Below are positions 1 to 5,003 of a DNA stretch of 5,714 bases, one piece after another. Positions within the stretch are counted from its first letter, which is position 1. Every line of letters begins with the position of its first letter. The translations under genes were made by a program, and so were the position numbers. The notes below the pieces were generated by a model. It was not told the origin of the DNA and ran no database searches. It saw only the letters and a program-made list of their open reading frames with translations. Origin of the DNA: Porticoccaceae bacterium UBA1117 (GTDB lineage Bacteria > Pseudomonadota > Gammaproteobacteria > Pseudomonadales > Porticoccaceae); the NCBI GenBank assembly GCA_002313335.1, contig DCBC01000080.1:1-5714 (forward strand), given 5' to 3'.

Positions 1-836
1 CCGCCGTCGCGCTGGGGGATATTATTTGTATAACAGAGAATATTTTCCTGGAAACCGTCGTTCCACTGAAGTGCCACTTCGACACTTGTACCATCTTCAC
101 GGTCGGTGTTGAAGTGCATAATTTTATTAACAGTACTTTTATTGGTGTTCAGATACTCGACAAAAGCACGCAGCCCGCCTTCGTAGGCATATACTTCTTC
201 TTTACCACTTCGCTCATCGTGCAACACAATACGCACGCCCGAATTGAGAAAAGATAGCTCTCTCAACCGCTTTGCAAGCTGTTCGAAGTGAAACTGTATA
301 TTAGTGAAGGTACCTTCGGAGGGCATAAAAAATACTTCAGTTCCCGTTTCTGTTGTTTCACCAACCACCGCTAACGGTGCATCAGGCACCCCGTGGGAAT
401 AAGTCTGCTCATGAACTTGTCCATTACGGCGTATCGTGAGGCGCATTTTCTGAGAAAGGGCGTTGACTACTGAAACGCCAACTCCATGTAAACCACCAGA
501 GACCTTATAGCTATTGTCGTCAAATTTACCCCCTGCATGCAAAACAGTCATAATAACTTCTGCCGCAGAAACACCTTCATCGTGCATTTCTGTTGGGATC
601 CCACGACCATTATCTGAAACCGAAATGGATTCATTTGGGTGGATCACGATACGGATTTCTGAACAATGCCCCGCCAACGCTTCATCAATGGAGTTATCAA
701 CAACCTCAAAGACCATATGGTGCAGACCTGTACCATCATCTGTGTCACCGATGTACATTCCTGGGCGTTTTCGAACAGCATCCAGCCCTTTCAGAACCTT
801 AATACTAGACGAATCGTAATTAGTTTCTTCAGACAT
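1..836 (-). CDS. gyrB: DNA gyrase subunit B, N-terminal part (truncated by window edge)
   Basis: This is the ATPase subunit of DNA gyrase, which with GyrA introduces negative supercoils ahead of forks. The minus strand reads without interruption for 278 codons from an ATG at 836-834; the 3' end lies beyond base 1. The start [19 protein letters not shown] matches the usual GyrB N-terminus. GHKL ATPase features are all visible: the N-box [10 protein letters not shown] with E44 and N48, D75 in the DNGRGIP loop, and the ATP-lid glycine motif [15 protein letters not shown] at 114-128. R137 aligns with E. coli R136, a residue linked to coumarin binding. The fragment covers the GHKL domain and the start of the transducer domain, ending at NNIPQRDGG. 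It lies 21 bases after recF and has an AGGAAG ribosome-binding candidate at 847-852. It is probably co-transcribed with dnaA-dnaN-recF. ParE is the only serious alternative; the near-identity to E. coli GyrB and the position after recF favour GyrB. Confidence 0.98.
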   Translation of the reverse strand, partial: MSEETNYDSSSIKVLKGLDAVRKRPGMYIGDTDDGTGLHHMVFEVVDNSIDEALAGHCSEIRIVIHPNESISVSDNGRGIPTEMHDEGVSAAEVIMTVLHAGGKFDDNSYKVSGGLHGVGVSVVNALSQKMRLTIRRNGQVHEQTYSHGVPDAPLAVVGETTETGTEVFFMPSEGTFTNIQFHFEQLAKRLRELSFLNSGVRIVLHDERSGKEEVYAYEGGLRAFVEYLNTNKSTVNKIMHFNTDREDGTSVEVALQWNDGFQENILCYTNNIPQRDG

Positions 837-846
837 AACTCTATAG

Positions 847-852
847 CTTCCT
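847..852 (-). promoter_or_regulatory. Ribosome-binding site candidate for gyrB
   Basis: The minus strand reads AGGAAG ten bases upstream of the gyrB ATG, inside the 21-base recF-gyrB gap. The spacing is slightly long, but it is the only purine-rich Shine-Dalgarno-like run there and it supports the ATG at 836. Confidence 0.6.
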
Positions 853-857
853 GTTAT

Positions 858-1946
858 TCAACCTGCGGTAATCTCGCCATGTTCCATGTGGAACATCTGA
901 TATGCACTATCTTTCAATAAACCTTCAAAATCTTTTTTGTCTACGCCAGTCACAAAGAACTGGCAGTCCAGCCCATACAAACAAGACACCACCTGCTGCC
1001 GATGGTGATAATCCAACTCGGCCGGTAAATCATCGAGTAAAAACACGCAGGACTCGCCAACTTGATCCCTAAAGTACGTCGCTTGCGCTAACTTTAGCGC
1101 ATACACCAACAGCTTCGTTTGCCCCCGCGATAAAATATCCGCCGCGGGTGTACCGTCTACCCTCACTCTCATATCTGCCTTATGAGCGCCATGACTTGTA
1201 GAACCAACCGCAATGTCACGCTTGGTATCTACAGTCATTGCCTCTAATAAAGACAAGCTCTCATTCCAACCTTGATAATATTCAATCTCAAGTATACCCA
1301 AGCCGTCAAACCCGGCCGCTACGGTCTGGATATGCGAAACCAGCCCTTCAACATAGCGTTTTCGGCATGCGGAAATTTGCTCGCCTAAGGGTGCCAGCTC
1401 AGCCGTCCACGCCCGAAAAGAATCCTCGTCCATTCTAGCATGACGAAGCAGTTGATTCCGCTGTTTTAGTGCCTTTTGAAAGCGCCCCCATAACTGAGAG
1501 TAAGATTGTTCCACGTGGAACACGCCCCAGTCCAAGAACTGCCGACGCTGCAGTGGTCCTCCCTCAAGTAAATTGAAACTTTGCGCGTCGATCAGCTGGA
1601 GAGGAAGTACTGTTGCTAACTGGCCAGCCGTCAGGATCGCCCTGCCGTCTAGCCGAGCCGCGAAATTACCGCTACAACTCCTCTTTACACCGAGCTGATG
1701 AATCACCAGCGGGTCGTTGTTTTTGACCTTGGCAGAAACAACAAGCTCGTCAGCTTGATGGTTAACCACCAACCTTAGATCTCTATGACGAAAAGACCGG
1801 CCACGGCCAAGCAGATATATAGCTTCAAGCAAGCTGGTCTTGCCGCTGCCATTAACGCCATAAATAATATTGGCCATACTATGAAAATCTACTGTAAGAC
1901 TTTGTAGGTTTCGAACTTGGTGAATTTCAAGATGAGGAATATACAT
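858..1946 (-). CDS. recF: RecF, DNA replication and gap-repair ATPase
   Basis: RecF is an SMC/ABC-like ATPase that, with RecO and RecR, loads RecA at single-strand gaps and protects stalled forks. I place the start at the ATG at 1946, giving 362 residues, a normal RecF length. The frame is open to an ATG at 1991, but the 15 extra residues (MQGQMYSLGLLGKVL) lie before the family's usual opening, here MYIPHLEIHQVRNL. The inner ATG also has an AAGG five bases upstream, while the outer one has no such motif. In 362-residue numbering, Walker A is GVNGSGKTS (30-38), the ABC signature is LSRGQTKLL (272-280) and Walker B is VFLLDDLPAELD (301-312). The TGA stop is at 860-858. The gene lies between dnaN and gyrB, its classic position, and is likely read from the dnaA operon. 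Oddity: it carries one perfect and one near-perfect parS palindrome, encoding VFHVEQ (142-147) and MFHMEH (351-356). Confidence 0.97.
   Translation of the reverse strand: MYIPHLEIHQVRNLQSLTVDFHSMANIIYGVNGSGKTSLLEAIYLLGRGRSFRHRDLRLVVNHQADELVVSAKVKNNDPLVIHQLGVKRSCSGNFAARLDGRAILTAGQLATVLPLQLIDAQSFNLLEGGPLQRRQFLDWGVFHVEQSYSQLWGRFQKALKQRNQLLRHARMDEDSFRAWTAELAPLGEQISACRKRYVEGLVSHIQTVAAGFDGLGILEIEYYQGWNESLSLLEAMTVDTKRDIAVGSTSHGAHKADMRVRVDGTPAADILSRGQTKLLVYALKLAQATYFRDQVGESCVFLLDDLPAELDYHHRQQVVSCLYGLDCQFFVTGVDKKDFEGLLKDSAYQMFHMEHGEITAG
880..895. other. parS-like ParB-binding site, one mismatch, at the 3' end of recF
   Basis: The sequence TGTTCCATGTGGAACA matches the parS palindrome TGTTCCACGTGGAACA at 15 of 16 positions. 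The one change is C to T in the central CACGTG, at base 887. It lies about 20 bases before the recF stop and encodes MFHMEH. The ParB/parS system and its roughly 16-bp palindrome are established knowledge. That ParB binds this variant is inference, and affinity may be lower than at the perfect copy. Confidence 0.65.
1507..1522. other. parS: parS centromere-like site inside recF
   Basis: TGTTCCACGTGGAACA is a perfect 16-bp palindrome identical in form to the chromosomal parS consensus bound by ParB. ParB nucleates there, spreads, and with ParA and SMC/MukB-type condensins segregates newly replicated origins. It lies within the recF reading frame, encoding VFHVEQ, about 3 kb from the putative origin. 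That is the expected origin-proximal location. A perfect palindrome of this exact sequence is very unlikely by chance. parA and parB themselves are not in the window. Confidence 0.9.
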
Positions 1947-1951
1947 GAGAA

Positions 1952-1955
1952 CCTT
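1952..1955 (-). promoter_or_regulatory. Ribosome-binding site that decides the recF start
   Basis: The minus strand has AAGG, then five bases, then the ATG at 1946. The alternative ATG at 1991 is preceded by a pyrimidine-containing run with no Shine-Dalgarno match. This, with the family alignment of the N-terminus, favours the 362-residue RecF. Confidence 0.6.
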
Positions 1956-2000
1956 GCCCAGCAAACCCAGACTATACATCTGGCCTTGCATGGCAGATCG

Positions 2001-3098
2001 CTACAGGCGCATTGGCATGACGACGTAAACAGCCGAACCGTCTGCCGCGTCTTCTACTAAAGCACTGCTATTGGAGCTTGAAAGAGTAATCCGAACTTCA
2101 GTGCCCGTGATAACCGAGAGTACATCCAACAGGTAACTAACGTTAAACCCAATCTCTAAGTCTTCTCCCGAATAATTAACAGAGACCTCTTCTTCAGCCT
2201 CTTCCTGCTCAGGGTTGTTTGCTACCATTTTAATGGAGCCTTCGGACAGTAAAATTCTTACACCACGATACTTCTCGTTGGACAAAATGGCCGCGCGCCC
2301 AAAAGCTTGCTTGAGCTCAGTACGATCACCAATCACAATTTTATCACCACCTTTTGGCAGTACACGGTCATAATCAGGGTACGCTCCATCCACTAACTTA
2401 GAGGTAAAGCAATAGTCTCCGCCTGTAACGCGGATATGATTAGAACCCATAGCCACCTTCACATCATTTTCATCAAGTAGGCGCGATAACTCAATAATAC
2501 CTTTACGAGGTATGATTGAAGTAATAGGCTCAGCTACAACAACTTCGCACACACCGTCACACAGCGCCATACGGTGCCCATCGGTAGCCACTGCTCTTAA
2601 CTTATTCTCATTTAGCTCCCATAGCATCCCGTTAAGGTAGTACCTAACATCCTGCTGCGCCATCGCAAAAGAGGTTGCCTCTATCAAACCTTTTAGCACT
2701 GAACCGGGAACCATAAACTCTACGGTCTTCTCTCCCTCATCAACAGAGGGAAATTCGTTAGCAGGCAAAGTAGATAGCGTAAACTTACTCCTTCCACTTT
2801 TGATGGTTGCCTTACCATCACTGCTGGAGAAATCAATCAACGCTCCATCAGGAAGAGAGCGACAAATATCCACCAGCTTCCGCGCCGATACAGTGACATC
2901 ACCGTCTTCGCCAGGAGCGCCCGTATCAGTTACACCGACGATCTCAACCTCAAGATCAGTTCCAGTCATAGATAATCGTGATTCCTCAAGACTCAATAAA
3001 ACATTTGACAGTATAGGCAATGTTTGGCGCCTCTCAACAACACCGACAACCAGCTGAAGAGGTTTCAATAACGCTTCACGCGATAAGCTAAATTTCAT
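2001..3098 (-). CDS. dnaN: DNA polymerase III beta subunit (sliding clamp)
   Basis: The beta clamp is a ring-shaped homodimer that tethers polymerase III to DNA. It also serves as a docking platform for repair polymerases, MutS/MutL and Hda-type initiation regulators. The product is 365 residues, essentially the family length (E. coli 366). It begins MKFSLSREALLKPLQLVVGVV and contains the RRQTLPILSN segment of clamp domain 1. It then runs through three similar clamp domains of roughly 120 residues each and ends VVMPMRL, the conserved C-terminus that forms part of the peptide-binding pocket. The start ATG at 3098-3096 follows dnaA by 51 bases. A GGAG at 3115-3112 is the best ribosome-binding candidate, although its 13-base spacing is long. 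The stop TAG is at 2003-2001. The context dnaA-dnaN-recF is the standard order and implies operon expression, possibly with extra promoters inside dnaA. I saw no frameshift or missing element. Confidence 0.98.
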   Translation of the reverse strand: MKFSLSREALLKPLQLVVGVVERRQTLPILSNVLLSLEESRLSMTGTDLEVEIVGVTDTGAPGEDGDVTVSARKLVDICRSLPDGALIDFSSSDGKATIKSGRSKFTLSTLPANEFPSVDEGEKTVEFMVPGSVLKGLIEATSFAMAQQDVRYYLNGMLWELNENKLRAVATDGHRMALCDGVCEVVVAEPITSIIPRKGIIELSRLLDENDVKVAMGSNHIRVTGGDYCFTSKLVDGAYPDYDRVLPKGGDKIVIGDRTELKQAFGRAAILSNEKYRGVRILLSEGSIKMVANNPEQEEAEEEVSVNYSGEDLEIGFNVSYLLDVLSVITGTEVRITLSSSNSSALVEDAADGSAVYVVMPMRL

Positions 3099-3149
3099 AA
3101 TAATTTATTAACTCCGACTCTACTCTTAATAATGATCAACTAATGTAAT

Positions 3150-4568
3150 TTAAGTGGATAAGGCTCGATACAAATTCTTTAGGTCTCTCTGAACTTCACG
3201 GTCCATTCCTTCTAGCTCTTTTACCTTTCTACAAGCATGAAGCACAGTAGTATGATCTCTACCCCCAAATGATTCTCCAATCTCTGGGAGACTATGGCTA
3301 GTAAGCTCTTTAGCAATCGACATGGCTAACTGCCTAGGCCTCGCCACCGAACGACTTCTCCGCTTAGACAACATATCAGACATCTTCAGCTTATAGTAGT
3401 CCGCGACCACCCGCTGAATATTATCTATGGTAACGAGCTTATCTTGAAGTGCCAATAGATCTTTAAGGGATTCTCTAATTAAATCTATATCAATAACGCG
3501 CCCAGTGAATTGAGCATGAGCCATAACTCGTTTAAGGGCGCCCTCCAGCTCTCGAACGTTAGAACGAATACGTTGGGCTATAAAAAACGCGGCATCCTTT
3601 GACAGATCCATGCCCGCCTGCTCAGCCTTGTTCATTAAAATAGCAGCCCTGGTCTCTAGCTCAGGCGGCTCAACTGCCACCGTCAAACCCCAACCAAACC
3701 TAGACTTCAGTCTTTCCTCAACGCCATCTATCTCCTTCGGATAACGATCGCAGGTCAAGATCATTTGCTGACCGCCCTCAAGCAAGGCATTGTAAGTGTG
3801 GAAAAACTCTTCCTGAGAACGTTCTTTCCCAGAAAAAAACTGAATATCATCGATAAGAAGTGCGTCAACTGAACGATAAAACCTTTTAAACTCATCAATC
3901 GCCTTTAACTGCAGCGCCTTGACCATATCTGCTACAAACCGCTCAGAGTGCAGATATACAATTTTTGCCTCAGGATTCTTCTCGCGCATTGCGTGACCAA
4001 CCGCGTGCATTAAATGAGTTTTACCTAAACCAACCCCACCATAGATAAATAGCGGATTATAAGAGCCACCAGGGTTCTCGGCAACCTGCCGAGCCGCTGC
4101 AAACGCAAGTTGGTTTGACTTACCTTCTACAAAACTATCAAACGTAAAATTTCGATTTAAATTGGTTTTCAAGCTACTCTCAGCTGCAGAGGTAATAATT
4201 GCTGGAGCCTGTACTTTAAACTCTCCCACTGGCGCCGCGTTCCAACCAGAGACTTCCTTCTGCCCCCGGTCACCCGCCAAAATAGGCTGACTAACATCTC
4301 CATTAAAATGACTAACCGCCACTAAAACCTCGACTGTAACTCTGCGGCCGCAAAGCTGATCCATTAATTCTTGAATCCGCGTGAAGAACTTATTTTTCAC
4401 CCAATCTTCAATAAACCGATTGGGCGCAAGCAACTGTACTCCATCGCTGTCAGACTCAGAATGTGCAACTAGAGGTCTAATCCAAGTATTAAACTGCTGC
4501 TCAGGAAGCTCTCCCCGCAATAAGGCTTGGCACTGAGGCCAAATATTAGAAGCGAGATCAGATTGCAT
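3150..4568 (-). CDS. dnaA: Chromosomal replication initiator DnaA
   Basis: DnaA is the AAA+ ATPase that binds DnaA boxes at oriC, melts the unwinding element and recruits the DnaB helicase. It also acts as a transcription factor, commonly on its own promoter. The product is 472 residues (E. coli 467). Domain I covers about 1-85 ([22 protein letters not shown]), and a variable linker covers about 86-135. The AAA+ domain III has Walker [10 protein letters not shown] (177-185), Walker [10 protein letters not shown] (237-245), an arginine-finger region in [10 protein letters not shown] (R286/R290) and sensor 2 NVRELEGAL with R339. Domain IV carries the DNA-binding signature [15 protein letters not shown] (435-449). 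The start is well fixed because an in-frame TGA sits at 4577-4575, just upstream of the ATG at 4568. The nearest purine-rich run, AAGG at 4587-4584, is 15 bases from this ATG, which is poor spacing. It fits better a tiny out-of-frame reading frame starting at 4578. The gene is first in the dnaA-dnaN-recF-gyrB series. Confidence 0.99.
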   Translation of the reverse strand: MQSDLASNIWPQCQALLRGELPEQQFNTWIRPLVAHSESDSDGVQLLAPNRFIEDWVKNKFFTRIQELMDQLCGRRVTVEVLVAVSHFNGDVSQPILAGDRGQKEVSGWNAAPVGEFKVQAPAIITSAAESSLKTNLNRNFTFDSFVEGKSNQLAFAAARQVAENPGGSYNPLFIYGGVGLGKTHLMHAVGHAMREKNPEAKIVYLHSERFVADMVKALQLKAIDEFKRFYRSVDALLIDDIQFFSGKERSQEEFFHTYNALLEGGQQMILTCDRYPKEIDGVEERLKSRFGWGLTVAVEPPELETRAAILMNKAEQAGMDLSKDAAFFIAQRIRSNVRELEGALKRVMAHAQFTGRVIDIDLIRESLKDLLALQDKLVTIDNIQRVVADYYKLKMSDMLSKRRSRSVARPRQLAMSIAKELTSHSLPEIGESFGGRDHTTVLHACRKVKELEGMDREVQRDLKNLYRALST

Positions 4569-4578
4569 ATTGAATCAT
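4558..4578 (-). other. Six-codon upstream reading frame overlapping the dnaA start (possible leader peptide)
   Basis: The minus strand has AAGG, five bases, then an ATG at 4578 reading Met-Ile-Gln-Tyr-Ala-Ile and TGA at 4560-4558. It overlaps the dnaA ATG (4568) out of frame. Its ribosome-binding spacing is better than that of dnaA, so it could influence dnaA translation by coupling or competition. A frame this short arises easily by chance, so this is a suggestion only. Confidence 0.2.
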
Positions 4579-4645
4579 CGCCACCTTAAACCCTAGTTGA
4601 CAGAGAAAAGCAGGGCCTTTAATTCTGTAAGTAACGACGTGATTT

Positions 4646-4673
4646 ATTATAATTATGCTTTTCAAAATGTCCC
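4646..4673 (-). promoter_or_regulatory. Candidate sigma-70 promoter for dnaA
   Basis: The minus strand has a perfect TATAAT -10 element at 4651-4646. Sixteen bases upstream is GGGACA at 4673-4668, a four-of-six match to TTGACA. Transcription would start near 4639, giving a leader of about 70 bases before the dnaA ATG. The DnaA boxes lie roughly 80-250 bases further upstream. The -10 is convincing, but the -35 is weak, and AT-rich DNA yields chance TATAAT matches. Confidence 0.45.
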
Positions 4674-4735
4674 CCTTAAACGTAATAAATGCTCCCTGCC
4701 GAGCGCAGAAAAAAAGATTATTACTGATGAATTAG

Positions 4736-4743
4736 TGTATACA
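4736..4743. repeat. Palindrome TGTATACA, copy 1
   Basis: This perfect 8-bp palindrome lies 12 bases before the perfect DnaA box. The same octamer recurs at 4867-4874, and a longer relative, CTGTATATATACAG, occurs at 4899-4912. The repetition within one origin region suggests a protein-binding motif, but none that I can name. Confidence 0.4.
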
Positions 4744-4752
4744 ATAAAAACC

Positions 4753-4769
4753 ACATTATCCACAAAAAG
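4753..4769 (+). repeat. DnaA-box direct repeat, copy A
   Basis: ACATTATCCACAAAAAG here pairs with a copy at 4839-4855 that reads C instead of T at one position and A instead of G at the last base. The repeats lie 86 bases apart, close to eight helical turns, so the two DnaA boxes inside them would face similar sides of the helix. The shared flanks beyond the 9-mer argue for duplication or shared selection. Confidence 0.6.
4756..4764 (+). promoter_or_regulatory. DnaA box, perfect consensus TTATCCACA
   Basis: This is an exact match to the high-affinity DnaA 9-mer TTATNCACA in its strongest form. It lies about 190 bases upstream of the dnaA ATG and is the main evidence that this interval is oriC. 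It may also allow DnaA to repress its own promoter. Confidence 0.9.
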
Positions 4770-4780
4770 TAATAGGGGGT

Positions 4781-4841
4781 TTTTCGGTAAATTAAAACTA
4801 AGCTAATTAAATCAACAACTTATAAAATAACAAGTTTTACA
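4781..4841. other. AT-rich segment, candidate DNA unwinding element
   Basis: This roughly 60-base stretch between the first two DnaA boxes is mostly A and T and includes the IHF site. DNA unwinding elements are AT-rich and adjacent to DnaA boxes. I see no clear 13-mer array or TAG-type DnaA-trio series, so its role as the melting site is inferred only from composition and position. Confidence 0.35.
4810..4822 (+). promoter_or_regulatory. Integration host factor (IHF) consensus site
   Basis: AATCAACAACTTA fits the IHF consensus WATCAANNNNTTR at every defined position. It lies between the two direct-repeat DnaA boxes, where an IHF-induced bend would bring DnaA molecules together as at the E. 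coli origin. The consensus is established; binding here is inferred. Confidence 0.6.
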
Positions 4842-4855
4842 TTACCCACAAAAAA
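4839..4855 (+). repeat. DnaA-box direct repeat, copy B
   Basis: ACATTACCCACAAAAAA is the second copy of the unit at 4753-4769. It keeps the ACATTA flank, the CCACAAAAA core and a following AGTAA, which sits three bases further downstream than in copy A. Confidence 0.6.
4842..4850 (+). promoter_or_regulatory. DnaA box, one mismatch (TTACCCACA)
   Basis: This differs from TTATCCACA only at the fourth base (T to C). It is in the same orientation and flank context as the perfect box. It is probably a weaker DnaA site, perhaps one needing cooperative filling. Confidence 0.65.
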
Positions 4856-4866
4856 TAAGTAAATGC

Positions 4867-4874
4867 TGTATACA
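4867..4874. repeat. Palindrome TGTATACA, copy 2
   Basis: This is an exact second copy of the octamer at 4736-4743. It partly overlaps the left arm of the inverted repeat at 4872-4891 and lies between the second and third DnaA boxes. Confidence 0.4.
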
Positions 4875-4891
4875 AAATAACCTTATTTTGT
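4872..4891. repeat. Inverted repeat ACAAAATAA / TTATTTTGT
   Basis: Two perfect 9-base arms flank a two-base centre (CC). The right arm overlaps the third DnaA box by three bases. The tight loop and AT-rich arms make a terminator hairpin unlikely on either strand. A protein-binding palindrome or an easily extruded origin structure is more plausible. Confidence 0.5.
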
Positions 4892-4897
4892 TGATAA
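4889..4897 (-). promoter_or_regulatory. DnaA box, one mismatch, opposite orientation (TTATCAACA)
   Basis: The minus strand reads TTATCAACA, one change from TTATCCACA. It points against the other two boxes and starts 47 bases after the second. Mixed orientations are common in origins. Confidence 0.55.
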
Positions 4898-4898
4898 C

Positions 4899-4912
4899 CT
4901 GTATATATACAG
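4899..4912. repeat. Palindrome CTGTATATATACAG
   Basis: This perfect 14-bp palindrome immediately follows the third DnaA box. It resembles a LexA (SOS) box but has eight bases between CTG and CAG instead of the canonical ten. It shares its TGTATA half-site with the two TGTATACA octamers, so an origin-binding protein is as likely as LexA. Confidence 0.45.
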
Positions 4913-5003
4913 TGAAAACTCCGTGTGTAAAGAGACTATTTGCGGCGCGCTTGATTGGTAGAAGAAAGTTTTTTAAATAAGGTGACTTTTATTCTTTATT
5001 TGG

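Larger units (their letters stand above)
4569..5003. other. oriC: Putative chromosomal replication origin (oriC) in the mnmE-dnaA intergenic region
   Basis: These 435 bases between the mnmE stop and the dnaA start hold no credible gene. They are strongly AT-rich, with long A and T runs. They contain a perfect DnaA box (4756-4764), two one-mismatch boxes (4842-4850 on plus, 4889-4897 on minus), a perfect IHF consensus match (4810-4822) and three TGTATA-type palindromes. A 16-of-17 direct repeat encloses the first two boxes. The position immediately upstream of dnaA is the commonest site for oriC in bacteria. There is no GATC in the interval, so Dam/SeqA-type sequestration is not supported here. 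The core of the signal is about 4730-4915. Bases 4915-5003 hold nothing I can name. Confidence 0.8.

Noticed and set aside
280..295. Third parS-like sequence in gyrB (TGTTCGAAGTGAAACT)
   Set aside because: It has four mismatches to the 16-bp palindrome, including central positions, and is not itself palindromic.
514..920. Three overlapping plus-strand reading frames of 69-101 codons opposite gyrB and the recF end
   Set aside because: They lie antisense to gyrB, whose minus-strand frame is continuous and closely family-like. Their products resemble no family I know and are compositionally odd.
1238..1438. Plus-strand 66-codon frame opposite recF
   Set aside because: It is antisense to conserved recF coding sequence, with no ribosome site or recognisable product.
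2800..3057. Plus-strand 85-codon frame opposite dnaN
   Set aside because: It is a shadow of the dnaN N-terminal coding region; serine/threonine-rich antisense translation with no family resemblance.
4597..4602. Plus-strand TTGACA as a -35 element for a promoter diverging from dnaA
   Set aside because: The sequence at 16-18 bases downstream (TAATTC region) is a poor -10 element, and there is no plus-strand gene for it to serve.
4671..4779. CCCCCT and AGGGGG runs as a long-range inverted repeat
   Set aside because: Six-base arms about 100 bases apart in AT-rich DNA carry little significance and fit no known origin element.
4597..4806. Plus-strand 69-codon frame beginning at a TTG in the origin region
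   Set aside because: It starts at a TTG that is itself part of a TTGACA, has no good ribosome site, and runs through a DnaA box and AT-rich origin DNA. The product is lysine/asparagine-rich low-information sequence.
4753..4862. CRISPR or iteron array
   Set aside because: There are only two similar units, explained by DnaA boxes and their flanks; no regular array exists.
4924..4932. Fourth DnaA box on the minus strand (CTTTACACA)
   Set aside because: It has two mismatches to TTATNCACA at important positions, too weak to list as a site.
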